Shown: piece by piece, positions 1-8,243 of the stretch | How positions within the stretch are numbered: the stretch's first letter is position 1 | Layout of the letters: every line of letters starts with the position of its first letter | Source of the DNA: Acidobacteriota bacterium | GTDB lineage: Bacteria; Acidobacteriota; UBA6911 | Assembly (NCBI GenBank): GCA_012729555.1 | Contig: JAAYCX010000011.1 | Location: 62,001-126,000, forward strand | Direction of reading: 5' to 3' | Length of the DNA: 64,000 nucleotides | Program-made: the position numbers and the translations under genes | The notes under the pieces: model-generated | The model's input: only the letters and a program-made list of their open reading frames with translations | Database searches by the model: none | What the model was told of the DNA's origin: nothing

Positions 1-558
1 GAGATCGTCCGGCGGCTCCCGCCGGAGAGGGGGATCCTCTTCGTCCCCGACCGGCACCTGGGGGACTGGATCCGGGAGCAAACCGGGAGGGACATGGTGC
101 TGTGGAACGGCCTCTGCCCGACCCACCTGCGGATCCGCCCCGACATGATCCGGGCGGCGCGGGAGGCGCATCCCGGCGCGGAAGTCCTCATCCACCCCGA
201 AGCCGCGCGCGAGTGCCGCGCGCTTGCCGACGCCGTCCTGTCGACCGGGGGGATGCTGCGCCGCGCCGCCGGGAGCGGGGCGGGGGAGTTCATCATCGCC
301 ACCGAGACCGGGATCCTGCACACCCTGAGGAAGCACAACCCGGGCAAGCGCTTCTACCCCGTCTCCGAGGAGGTGGTCTGTCCCAACATGAAGCGGGGCA
401 GCCTGCTCTCGGTCAGGCGCGCGCTCGACGGGACGGGCGGGGAACGCATCACGGTGCCGCCGGAGGTCGCCCTCGGGGCTTTGCGCGCGCTCGAGCGCAT
501 GCTCGAGCTGGGGAGGGAAGAAACCATTGCCCCGGCCGGGGGGAAGCCGTTAGTATGA
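1..558 (+). CDS. nadA: Quinolinate synthase, C-terminal part (5' end outside window)
   Basis: The frame is open from base 1, so the start lies upstream; 185 residues are visible. The visible part reads FVPDRHLGDW, then LWNGLCPTH, then VLIHPEA, and near the end FYPVSEEVVCPNMK, all typical of the C-terminal domain of NadA. NadA is a 4Fe-4S enzyme that condenses iminoaspartate with dihydroxyacetone phosphate to quinolinate in de novo NAD synthesis. The Cys in GLCPTH and the one in VVCPNMK fit two of the three cluster ligands. The internal ATG at base 94 is not the start, because recognisable NadA sequence precedes it. The next gene starts about 90 bases downstream on the same strand. Identity is secure; only completeness is unknown. 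Confidence 0.93.
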   Translation, partial: EIVRRLPPERGILFVPDRHLGDWIREQTGRDMVLWNGLCPTHLRIRPDMIRAAREAHPGAEVLIHPEAARECRALADAVLSTGGMLRRAAGSGAGEFIIATETGILHTLRKHNPGKRFYPVSEEVVCPNMKRGSLLSVRRALDGTGGERITVPPEVALGALRALERMLELGREETIAPAGGKPLV

Positions 559-646
559 AAGTCGAGCGCGGGAAGGACGGGACGGGTCCGTCCGGGAATC
601 GATAGAGGGGCGCGGTCCGCGGCGCGGCCCGATGGGGGAGACGGCT

Positions 647-1591
647 ATGAGGCGGCTGAACGTTCTGGCTCTGGGAATCATGCTTGCGACCGGGATGCTG
701 GCGTCCTGCTCCAGGAAGGACAAGGCTCCGGAAAGACCGGCGGAGGTCGCCGCCCCGGCGGACGCCGCGGGGATGATGGGCCTGGTCCCGGAGGACCCGG
801 GGGTCGCCGGGTGGGCGCGCCGGGGGGAGGTGCGGTTTTTCGGCGAGGACGACCTGTTCGAGCTGATCAACGGCGCCGCGGAGAGCTACTTCGTCTACGG
901 GTTCCGGCAGGTGGCGGCGGCGGAGTACGGCAGCCCGGCGCAATCCTCGCCGATATTGCTCGAGCTCTACCGGCTGGCGGACGCGCGCAACGCGTTCGGC
1001 ATCTACCGGTCCGAACTTCAGTCCGACGCCGATTTCCGGCCGATCGGGGCGGAGGGCTACATCGGGGAGACGGGGCTCAACTTCTGGGCCGGCCCCTACT
1101 ACGCCAAGCTGGCGGTCTACGAGGAGTCGGAGGAGCTCCGGCGGGAAATGGAAAAGTTCGCCCTCCGCCTGGCGGAAAGGATCGGGGCTCCCGGCGGACT
1201 CCCGCCCGAGGTGGCGCTCTTCCCGGAGAAAGACCTGGTCCCTCATTCGATCCGGTTCCTTCCGGCCGACGTGCTGGGGCAGACGTATCTGCGGGAGGCG
1301 TTCGAGGCCAGGTACCGGAGCGGGGGCGGGGAGACCCGGGTGGTGGTCCTCTCGCCGGGGGGCGAGGCGGCCGCCCGGGAGGCCATGGATAAATACCGCA
1401 TCTTCACCGCCGGCGGGGGGGAAGTGCTCCGGGAGGTGTCCTCCCCGGGGGACGGCGGGTTTGTCGGCAACGACGCGTATTACGGCCCCATGGCCGCGCT
1501 GCGGAGCGGCGGCAGGATCGCGATCGCCCTCGGCGGCCCGTCGGCCGATGCCGCGCTCGGGCAGGCCGCGGCCTGCCTCCGCGCGAAATAG
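647..1591 (+). CDS. Predicted lipoprotein, DUF6599-like
   Basis: A 314-residue protein with an N-terminal hydrophobic segment ending in the lipobox LASC (Cys21), so it is probably an exported, lipid-anchored protein. I chose the ATG at 647 rather than the in-frame ATG at 632 because a GGGGGAG stretch sits at the right distance before 647 and the signal peptide then starts with MRRLN. The body contains FGEDDLFELINGAAESYFVYGF and several short alpha/beta stretches; I associate this with the DUF6599 family, often found in Acidobacteriota, whose function is not known. No catalytic motif is visible. It ends four bases before the stop of the convergent aldo/keto reductase gene. The lipoprotein call is firm; the family assignment is from memory. 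Confidence 0.7.
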   Translation: MRRLNVLALGIMLATGMLASCSRKDKAPERPAEVAAPADAAGMMGLVPEDPGVAGWARRGEVRFFGEDDLFELINGAAESYFVYGFRQVAAAEYGSPAQSSPILLELYRLADARNAFGIYRSELQSDADFRPIGAEGYIGETGLNFWAGPYYAKLAVYEESEELRREMEKFALRLAERIGAPGGLPPEVALFPEKDLVPHSIRFLPADVLGQTYLREAFEARYRSGGGETRVVVLSPGGEAAAREAMDKYRIFTAGGGEVLREVSSPGDGGFVGNDAYYGPMAALRSGGRIAIALGGPSADAALGQAAACLRAK

Positions 1592-1595
1592 GTTT

Positions 1596-2789
1596 CTACA
1601 GGTACATCGATTTCAGGTCGCGGATGTTCTCCGCGATGCGGACGTAGTTGGAACAGCGCGCGCCGCAGTCGCCGCAGTCGCCGCAGGATGCCAGGCGGGC
1701 GCTCCCCCCGATCTCGTCCAGGGTCGCCCGCGCGTGCAGGAAGTTGCCGTAGCGCGCTGCGTACATGTGGGTGCGCATCAGGGTGGGGATGTCCACCCCC
1801 CGGGGGCAGGTCGGCACGCATTGGCTGCACTGTTGGCAGTAGGCCATTTCCGCCTGCAGGTTCTTCTCCGCCAGGAATTTCCGCTCCTCTTCGTTGTACT
1901 CCAGCCCGTAGGCCACGGAGAAATCCTCGGTCATGTGGGCAAAATTGGTGTATCCCGGGATGGCGGTGGTGATCTCCTCGTGCCGCAGGACCCATTTCAG
2001 GGCGGCGGTCTGGTTGACGGGCGGCCCCGGCTGGAACCCGCGCCGGCCCGATGCCTGGGTCTTCATGGCGATGACGCCGACGCCGGCAGCGGCCGCTTTC
2101 CTGATGGCGCCGAGCAGGGCGGAGTCGCCGGCCTGGGTGAAGTTGACCGAAACGGTGACGGTGTCGTAAAACCCGGTCTTGGCGGCGTCGTTGAGGACAT
2201 CGGCCTGGGCCGAGTGGGTCGACACCCCCACGAAGCGCGCCCGGCGCGAGGACTTGGCCTCGGCGAGGGCCTTGCGGACCCCCGGGTCGTTCATCTGCGC
2301 CACGCTCGGACCGTGCAGCATGAGGATGTCCACGTAGTCGCTCTGCAGCCGCTTGAGGCAACCGTCGAAATCGGCGCGAAGCCGGGCGGCGACCTCGTCG
2401 GCCGGGACGTCGGGTCCGAGGCGCGGCACCCGGATCTTCGTCTGGATGGTGACGTTCTTGCGCACTCCGAGGTTCTTGATGACCGTCCCGATCATCTCCT
2501 CGTTGCGTCCCGCCTGGTACCCCATGGCGGTGTCGAAGAGGCGGACGCCGATTTCATACGACTGCTGCACGACCGCGGGGTTGTCCGCGTTCATTACGCC
2601 CATGCTCACGATCGGCACCTCGATGCCGGTGCGCCCCAGCTTGCGCCGGAGGATCTTTCCCTTCGCCTGCGGTTTCGCGCCCTGGGCCAGGGCCTGGCCG
2701 GCGCCGATTCCGGAGAGCGCGATCGGCGCCACTGCCAGGGCGCTTCCGGAAAGAAAATGCCTTCTGCTCAGATTTGTCGGGGATGCCAT
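1596..2789 (-). CDS. Tat-exported aldo/keto reductase with C-terminal 2x[4Fe-4S] module
   Basis: This 397-residue protein starts with a twin-arginine signal (SRRHFL, then a hydrophobic stretch ending near GQALA), so it should be exported folded with its cofactors. The aldo/keto reductase barrel keeps the expected tetrad: Asp in LFDTA, Tyr in GYQAG, Lys in IQTKI and His in LMLHG. After the barrel come two four-Cys patterns, CxxCxxCxxxCP (CQQCSQCVPTCP) and CGDCGDCGARC, each able to hold a 4Fe-4S cluster. It is the last of three minus-strand reductase genes, 150 bases after its neighbour, and probably co-transcribed. Substrate and electron partner are unknown; the Fe-S tail suggests electron exchange rather than simple NADPH use, which is inference. 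Confidence 0.85.
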   Translation of the reverse strand: MASPTNLSRRHFLSGSALAVAPIALSGIGAGQALAQGAKPQAKGKILRRKLGRTGIEVPIVSMGVMNADNPAVVQQSYEIGVRLFDTAMGYQAGRNEEMIGTVIKNLGVRKNVTIQTKIRVPRLGPDVPADEVAARLRADFDGCLKRLQSDYVDILMLHGPSVAQMNDPGVRKALAEAKSSRRARFVGVSTHSAQADVLNDAAKTGFYDTVTVSVNFTQAGDSALLGAIRKAAAAGVGVIAMKTQASGRRGFQPGPPVNQTAALKWVLRHEEITTAIPGYTNFAHMTEDFSVAYGLEYNEEERKFLAEKNLQAEMAYCQQCSQCVPTCPRGVDIPTLMRTHMYAARYGNFLHARATLDEIGGSARLASCGDCGDCGARCSNYVRIAENIRDLKSMYL

Positions 2790-2939
2790 GGGGTCAAGCT
2801 CCTTTGGTGACTGGTGTGGGTGCCTCGCGGCCCGGGCCGCATTTCTGCTTTATGGCACATAAGGAAGGGGGTGGTCAAGCACAACCGCGCGACCTGCCCC
2901 CCGCCAAGGCCACTTGGCGCCCCCGGCCCCGCGCCTCCC

Positions 2940-4169
2940 CTACGCCCGCCGGAGAAGCGCGTGGGCCTGGGCGAGCGTTGCGGGGATTTCCAGCCCCTGC
3001 GGGCAGTGGCCCATGCAGGTGCGGCAGCCGGCGCAGGCGTCGGCGCGGCGCTCCAGGCCCGAGTAGAGTTCCCGCGCGGAATCGAGATCGCGGTCGTCCA
3101 GGGCGTAACGGGCGAAGCGGAGGATCTCGGCGATGGGCACCCGCTCTGGGCAGTGGGGCTGGCACTCGGTGCACAACCGGCAGGCGGTCCGGTCGGCGCG
3201 GGCGGTCATGAGCTCGAGCGCCCGCAGGTCGGCCGCCCGGAGCGGGCGGCCGGCACCGGAGTAGGTGTCGACGAATTCCTCCAGGTTCCGGACCCGGATG
3301 ATGGCGGTGTCGACGTTCGAACCGGCGGTCAGCCAGCGCGTCAGCGCGTTGTGGGGGGTGGTGCCGGCCGGGAGGCGGCGCATGAATTCCGGGTCTTCCC
3401 TCATCCTGCCGATGCCGCGGGAGGTCTTCATGGCCGTGGTGCCGAATCCCCCTTTCCGGGCCGCTTCGAGAAAACGGGTCGTGGCCGGGTCCTCGCCGTA
3501 GGAATACATGAGCTGGGCGTGCTCGTAGACGCCGTCACGCATGACGGCCGAAAGCACCTCGGCCGCGCTCTCCCCGCCGGGGACGCGGGAGTTCCCGGCG
3601 TAGCCGTGCTGCGACAGGCAGAGGTGGCGCACCCGGCCCTCCTTTTTCAGCCGTTCGAAGGCGCGGACGAAACCCCGGTCGGCCTTGAGCTCGGCGGCGC
3701 TGTGATAGCCGAAGTGCAGCTGCATATCGTCAAAATACCCGAGCCCGGTCCTGTCCAGGCTTTCGCGCACGAAGGCGTAATGGGCCTCCTCGTCGATGCG
3801 GCCGCTCTCGTGATTGCCCCCGACCCGGTCCACCGTGACCTGGCAGTAGTGGGCTTCCCGGTTTTTGAGGATGGCGGGCGGGACCCCCGAATCCCCCCAG
3901 CGGTTCGCCATGTGCCAGTAGTTCATGCCGCACCGGACGGCGGCCTCGACGAGCGGCGCCGGCATGCCGGCGTATCCGAAGAGGACCGAGACCTTCCGGC
4001 CGCTTTTGCCCAGTTCGGTGCGCGGGAGGCGGCCGACCGTGGCGACCGCCTCCTCGATCGATGCCTGGGCCCGGGCGGGGCGGGGAAGGCTTCCGCCCAG
4101 CCCGGCCACCACCGCGGCCGTGGAGCAGCGGAGAAATTCGCGACGCTGGAGGCGGGTCTGCTGTTTCAT
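2940..4169 (-). CDS. Tat-exported aldo/keto reductase-like protein with degenerate active site and 2x[4Fe-4S] tail
   Basis: A 409-residue paralogue of the neighbouring reductase. The Tat signal is QRREFLR followed by a hydrophobic segment. The C-terminal ferredoxin-like tail is intact, with CRLCTECQPHC and CAGCRTCMGHC, each a CxxCxxCxxxC pattern. The barrel looks catalytically altered: where relatives have FFDTAxxYG this protein has YWHMANRWG, so the usual Asp and Tyr are His and Trp, and no Lys lies at the usual strand position (QVTVDRVGG). The His strand is kept (MQLHFG). It may bind or relay electrons instead of reducing carbonyls, or use a different chemistry. It lies 12 bases after the first reductase of the run, so translation is likely coupled. 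Confidence 0.82.
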   Translation of the reverse strand: MKQQTRLQRREFLRCSTAAVVAGLGGSLPRPARAQASIEEAVATVGRLPRTELGKSGRKVSVLFGYAGMPAPLVEAAVRCGMNYWHMANRWGDSGVPPAILKNREAHYCQVTVDRVGGNHESGRIDEEAHYAFVRESLDRTGLGYFDDMQLHFGYHSAAELKADRGFVRAFERLKKEGRVRHLCLSQHGYAGNSRVPGGESAAEVLSAVMRDGVYEHAQLMYSYGEDPATTRFLEAARKGGFGTTAMKTSRGIGRMREDPEFMRRLPAGTTPHNALTRWLTAGSNVDTAIIRVRNLEEFVDTYSGAGRPLRAADLRALELMTARADRTACRLCTECQPHCPERVPIAEILRFARYALDDRDLDSARELYSGLERRADACAGCRTCMGHCPQGLEIPATLAQAHALLRRA

Positions 4170-4181
4170 TGCGGTATCCCC

Positions 4182-5105
4182 CTAGGTATAGGCCGCGAGG
4201 TCCTCGCGGATCTGCTGGAAATTGGCCATGGCGACGGCCATGCCGTCCACGCGTCCCCTCTCGAGGATCCAGCCGAGCGCGCTGGTGAAATCGGGCTTGC
4301 CGCCCCCCGCGGGGGGGCGGGGGCCCCCGGAACAGGTCTTCATGGCCACCACCCCGATGCCGCGTTCCCGCGCCTGTCCGATCGCCGCTTCCAGCTCCGC
4401 CTGGTCCCACGCGTCGGAGCGGCCGGAATTGGAGTGGACGTAGGAACCCTTGTGGTTGTACGGGACCATGACGACGTCGTAAAAATTCACGCGCGCCGCC
4501 GCCCGCAGCATCGCGATCTGGTTGCCGTGGGAGGAGAAGCCGTGGGCCCGGATCTTTCCCACCTTTTTCGCCCCCGCGAAGAAGGCGCGCACCGCCTCGT
4601 GGTGGGCCAGCCCCGGGTCGGTGGCGTTGTGGATCAGCAGGATGTCGATGCAGTCGGTGCGCAGCGCCCTCAGGCTGGCCTCGAGAGACCGGCCCATTTC
4701 GCCCGTGACCCGCCGGACGTCGGCGGGTGCGGGATCGGCGCCGCTCCCCGGCGCGAGACGGAGCTCCAGCTTGGACTGCACGACCACCTTCCCGCGGCGT
4801 CCCGCCAGCGCTTCTCCCACCATCTCCTCGTTGCGGCCGCCGGAATACGACCGGCCGGTGTCGAAGAAATTCATCCCCGCCTCGGCCGCCGCCCGCACCA
4901 GCGACGGTTCCATGGTGCGGGTGGCGCCGAAGCCGATGGGGAAGATCTCGAGGCCGGTGCGTCCCAGGGGGCGCGTCCGCGGCTGCGCGCCCCGGGGGGT
5001 GTCCGCCCCGGAGGGATCGCCGCCGACCAGGCCCGCGACGAGGAGGGCGGACGATGATTTCTTCAAAAATTCCTTGCGTGACATGGATGGGGGGCGTCTG
5101 TCCAT
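4182..5105 (-). CDS. Exported aldo/keto reductase, no Fe-S tail
   Basis: This 307-residue protein is the first gene of the three-gene minus-strand reductase run. The N-terminus has a Tat-like signal with Arg-Lys instead of Arg-Arg (SRKEFLKK) and a short hydrophobic segment. The barrel keeps the catalytic set: Asp and Tyr in FFDTGRSYSGG, Lys in VVVQSKLE, His in ILLIHNA. It ends after the barrel, without the Cys-rich tail of its two neighbours. I kept the ATG at 5105 because AAAGGG lies eight bases before it; an internal ATG at the Tat motif (near 5084) is the alternative. Whether the three proteins form one periplasmic complex cannot be told from sequence. Confidence 0.82.
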   Translation of the reverse strand: MDRRPPSMSRKEFLKKSSSALLVAGLVGGDPSGADTPRGAQPRTRPLGRTGLEIFPIGFGATRTMEPSLVRAAAEAGMNFFDTGRSYSGGRNEEMVGEALAGRRGKVVVQSKLELRLAPGSGADPAPADVRRVTGEMGRSLEASLRALRTDCIDILLIHNATDPGLAHHEAVRAFFAGAKKVGKIRAHGFSSHGNQIAMLRAAARVNFYDVVMVPYNHKGSYVHSNSGRSDAWDQAELEAAIGQARERGIGVVAMKTCSGGPRPPAGGGKPDFTSALGWILERGRVDGMAVAMANFQQIREDLAAYT

Positions 5106-5146
5106 GGTCGTATCCCTTTCAGGAAGCGGGGGCCTGCGATGCGTTC

Positions 5147-5176
5147 ATTGTGAGGGATCCCCGGCGGTCGGTGCAA
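5147..5176 (-). promoter_or_regulatory. Possible promoter of the reductase operon
   Basis: On the minus strand TTGCAC (5171-5176) is followed after 18 bases by CACAAT (5147-5152), about 40 bases before the start of the first reductase gene. The match is moderate, and nothing else in the gap looks better. Confidence 0.35.
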
Positions 5177-5226
5177 GCGCAATCGGCGGGCGGGCCTGAA
5201 ACGCTTCCGGCGGGGCCCGAAAGGGC

Positions 5227-5232
5227 TATAAT
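5227..5232 (+). promoter_or_regulatory. -10 box (TATAAT) for the 5272 gene
   Basis: A perfect TATAAT lies 40 bases before the ATG at 5272. No good -35 box is seen 17 bases upstream (CTTCCG). A GAGGTGA ribosome site sits five bases before the start. Confidence 0.5.
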
Positions 5233-5271
5233 ACGCAGTATCGGATCCTGCGACCCGAAGCGAGGTGACGC

Positions 5272-7041
5272 ATGCAGAACGCGCGGCGTGACCGGATCGC
5301 CCAGTGGGCTTTCGACACCCGGCCGATCCTGGGGAGGTTCCATCTGTGGCTGGAGGACGTCGACGAGGAGTGCCTCCGCCCCGGCTCCGGGAGCGGGGAG
5401 GGGTTCTTTGTCGGGGACGGGCTCCGGCGGTCCTTCATCATGGCGGCGGCCGTCACGGCCCTGGGAACGAGGCTTTTCGGGCGGTACGGTGAAGGGAGGG
5501 GGAAGACAAAGGCGGAGGTCAACCGCATCAAGAAGGACGCCGATGCGCAGAGCGCCTACGCGCTCAGCGAGGCCCTCTGGTATCTCTCCCGCGGCCTTCC
5601 GGAAAACCACGCGCTCCTGGTCAGCATGGGGGAGGGGCTGATGCCCAAGGCCGGCGAGACGCCCGAGCAGGGGTCGAACCCCCTGCTCGGGTTCGGCCGG
5701 GTCTATGCCCGCCCGATGGTGGCCCTGAAGCTCGACCGGTTCGTGCGGCGGCTGCTCAACGACGGCCGCTACGGGTGGGGGCGCTTCTGGGACGACGTGC
5801 GCGCGGCCGGGCTGACGGTCTGGGGCGCCGCCATCGACACCCTGGAAAACACCTCCCGCTTCGCCGAAGGGGCGGTCACGGGGCCGATGACGGTCCTGCA
5901 CCTGTACGACCAGCCCCTGGTCGTCAGCCGCCCCTACGAGGGGTACATGGGGACCCTGGCGCTCCCGAGCGCGGTCCACGACACGGCGGCGCGCCGGTCC
6001 CGGCTGATTTCCTATCGCACCCCCCGGGCCCTGGTCTACGAGGCCATCGCGGACACCTATCCCGGCATCGAGAGCGCGAACGTCCACGTGTGGACCCTGA
6101 CGGGCAGGGCCCGGGAGGGACGCCTCCGTTCGCTCTGGGAGGAGTGGCGGGCGGTGGGGGCGCACCTGGTCGAGGACGGCTGGGCGCTGCCCACCGGCGG
6201 GCGGGTCTTCACGAGCTCCGGCACCTACGCCCCCGCCCGCTCCATCGGGCCCTGGCGGGATGCCGAGGGACGGCTCCATCTTTTCATCCTCGACGGGTAC
6301 GCGGGCACGGCGGAGGCGGTCCAGGCCTCGAGCCTCGACCCGGTCCTCGGCACCCGGACCTCCATGTCGGTCTTCACCTCCCGCTTCAAGGTCGGCTGGG
6401 ACCGGGAGCGCGAAGTCATGGGGATCGACCCCGCCGACGGGGACTGCCGGCGGCGGCTGGCCGCGGTCCTGGGCCTGGAGCCCGGGGACGGCCTGGTCGC
6501 CTCCTACCTCGAGGACATGAAGCGGGCGCGCGAGGCCCGCATGCCGCTCCGGGACTCGGCCGTGGCCATCGACGATTTCTTCCCGCTCAAGGAGTGGAAC
6601 CTCCTGGCCGTCGCCGGGCACATGCTGCCCGACCCCTACAGCGGCGCCGAAGGGGTCGAGTGCGTGGGGCCCGGGGCGTACCGGGTGACCACCTCGGCCC
6701 TGTCCCGGGAGGGGATCGTGCGCGTCACGCTGCGGCTGCGCCTGGAGGAATCGCTCGAGAAGAGCCGGCTGGTTTTCTCCCCGCTGCTCGACCGCTTCTA
6801 CTACGGCGAGGATTTCCGCGCCCGGCCGGTGAAGATTTCCGACTCGGGGAGGATCCGGAACGAGCTCCAGACGCTCTGTTCGGAGGCCCTCGACTACCTC
6901 GAGGACGGGCGCATCCGCGTCCGCTTCTCCCGCATCGACGAGGCGGTGCTCCCGCCGGACAAGCAGCGGCGCATCCGCGAGGTGCTCGAGTGGTACCGGG
7001 AGCACCACCCGATCTGGTTCCGCTGGCTCGTCATCGACTGA
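5272..7041 (+). CDS. Unrecognised 589-residue cytoplasmic protein
   Basis: I do not recognise this protein. It is long, has a clear promoter box and ribosome site, shows no signal peptide or membrane segment, and has acidic/basic, globular composition throughout. Stretches that look conserved are LVSMGEGLMPKAGETP (about residues 122-137), the aromatic YDQPLVVSRPYEGYMGTL (about 213-230), VFTSSGTYAPARS, and near the C-terminus REHHPIWFRWLVID. It has no Walker motif, no Cys clusters and no HTH. The gene stands alone between the minus-strand reductase run and the minus-strand lipoprotein gene. Codon use matches neighbours, so it is a real gene. An enzyme role is possible but unsupported. Confidence 0.75.
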   Translation: MQNARRDRIAQWAFDTRPILGRFHLWLEDVDEECLRPGSGSGEGFFVGDGLRRSFIMAAAVTALGTRLFGRYGEGRGKTKAEVNRIKKDADAQSAYALSEALWYLSRGLPENHALLVSMGEGLMPKAGETPEQGSNPLLGFGRVYARPMVALKLDRFVRRLLNDGRYGWGRFWDDVRAAGLTVWGAAIDTLENTSRFAEGAVTGPMTVLHLYDQPLVVSRPYEGYMGTLALPSAVHDTAARRSRLISYRTPRALVYEAIADTYPGIESANVHVWTLTGRAREGRLRSLWEEWRAVGAHLVEDGWALPTGGRVFTSSGTYAPARSIGPWRDAEGRLHLFILDGYAGTAEAVQASSLDPVLGTRTSMSVFTSRFKVGWDREREVMGIDPADGDCRRRLAAVLGLEPGDGLVASYLEDMKRAREARMPLRDSAVAIDDFFPLKEWNLLAVAGHMLPDPYSGAEGVECVGPGAYRVTTSALSREGIVRVTLRLRLEESLEKSRLVFSPLLDRFYYGEDFRARPVKISDSGRIRNELQTLCSEALDYLEDGRIRVRFSRIDEAVLPPDKQRRIREVLEWYREHHPIWFRWLVID

Positions 7042-7073
7042 GGGAGGGACCGGACGACGCCCCGCTGGAGGGC

Positions 7074-8081
7074 CTACCAGCCCGACTCCATCCCGAAGGG
7101 GACCGTGGTCAGGACGGCCTCGATCTGGCGGATCCTCCCCTGGCGGATCTTGAAGATTTCGGCGATGTAGAAGGAAGAGGGTTGCCGGAACATCGGGTCG
7201 ACGTCCACCTTCTTTCCGTCGAGCGAGGTTGAGTACCGTGCGGTGCTCCCGTCATGGTCGAAATAGCCGAACGCGAAGGCCAGGCCCGTTGCAGGGTCCA
7301 CGACCTCGAAACGGCGCTCGCGGATATCGGACACGATCACGGAAAAACCGGTGTCGAACTGCGCCCGGCACCCCATGTGCTGCATGGAGCCCTCCGGGGA
7401 GTCGGGGTCGTTCGCCATGACCATCCCGTTTTCGCGCCGCTGGCAATCGGGGTCGAAGGGGACGTTCCGGCCGTGGTTGTCGGTGTCGAGTCCCGTGAAA
7501 TAACTGTTGCCGATGGCGACCAGCTCCGCGCGCGACAGACGCCCTTCCTCGGGCAGTACCTGCTTCATGAGAGGGTGCGGCTCGGTGTGCGTGCGGCGGC
7601 CCGCGCCGGCCGGCGCGTCCATGGAGATGTTGCGGACGACCAGGTTCTCGATTGCGGAGATGAGACGCCCCCCGTCGACGGAGAGGCGCGCGGCGAACCA
7701 GTTCCGGTTCCCGTTTTCATCGAGGATGCCGAGCAGCCCGACCGAGCCCGCTTCCTCGTCGATGACGTCGACGCGGTAGTCGGGCATGGCGGATGCGGTG
7801 TTCCACAAACCGTCGCCCAGGTTGAGGCGGACGCCGTTTTCGGTGTACTTGACGTTGCGCGTCACCGGAAGCCGGGAGGCGTCGTGGGCGACGAGGGCCT
7901 CGAGGTAGAGGTCCATGAAGCCCGCAAGGCACGCGCGATCGCATTCGGTATGGACGGCAACCCGCTCCACGGGGGCCACGGAAACCGGGATTCCCGCCCG
8001 CGGCGGGTGGGGCTGATTCCGGCAGCCGGCGGCCGCGAGGAGGGGAAGAAGGACAAAAAGCAGTTTCCGGGATCGATGCAT
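7074..8081 (-). CDS. Predicted lipoprotein, possibly NTF2/SnoaL-like
   Basis: This 335-residue protein begins MHRSRKLL, followed by a leucine-rich segment and the lipobox LAAAGC (Cys20). I placed the start at 8081 because GGCGGGAG lies just before that ATG; the longer reading frame upstream overlaps the rex1 promoter and gene and is a shadow. The mature part has FMDLYLEALVAHDASRLPV and later IGNSYFTGLDTD and a final RIRQIEAVLTTVPFG, which resemble the helix-plus-sheet pattern of NTF2/SnoaL-like small-molecule-binding domains, perhaps two copies. No catalytic residues can be assigned. It is divergent from rex1 and shares its 160-base upstream gap. Confidence 0.65.
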   Translation of the reverse strand: MHRSRKLLFVLLPLLAAAGCRNQPHPPRAGIPVSVAPVERVAVHTECDRACLAGFMDLYLEALVAHDASRLPVTRNVKYTENGVRLNLGDGLWNTASAMPDYRVDVIDEEAGSVGLLGILDENGNRNWFAARLSVDGGRLISAIENLVVRNISMDAPAGAGRRTHTEPHPLMKQVLPEEGRLSRAELVAIGNSYFTGLDTDNHGRNVPFDPDCQRRENGMVMANDPDSPEGSMQHMGCRAQFDTGFSVIVSDIRERRFEVVDPATGLAFAFGYFDHDGSTARYSTSLDGKKVDVDPMFRQPSSFYIAEIFKIRQGRIRQIEAVLTTVPFGMESGW

Positions 8082-8192
8082 GAACTCCCGCCTTTCCTTG
8101 GAATCAGGGATCGCTCTATCATAGCCCCGCCCGGTGGGGCGGGGAAAACAAAAAGTGCAGCCACCGGGGTCCGGAAAAAGAGAGAAAATTTC

Positions 8193-8221
8193 TTGACAAT
8201 AATTGTGAATGAGTACACAGT
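8193..8221 (+). promoter_or_regulatory. rex1 promoter with embedded Rex-type operator
   Basis: The -35 TTGACA is at 8193-8198 and, 17 bases on, CACAGT occupies the -10 position (8216-8221). TGTG at 8204-8207 and CACA at 8216-8219 are separated by exactly eight bases, the core geometry of Rex operators (TGTG-N8-CACA). Binding would cover the spacer and -10 box, so repression and autoregulation are expected. Confidence 0.72.
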
Positions 8222-8243
8222 AACAGTGGAAGGAGAGAGCACG

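Noticed and set aside
3730-4410. Long frames in other frames across the reductase genes and similar GC-driven frames throughout.
   Set aside because: High GC gives long antisense frames with Arg/Gly/Pro-rich low-complexity translations and no ribosome sites; they shadow real genes.
7254-8243. Upstream extension of rex1 as a 557-residue protein.
   Set aside because: It runs antisense over the lipoprotein gene and through the promoter; Rex proteins are about 210-230 residues and the ATG at 8244 has a ribosome site.
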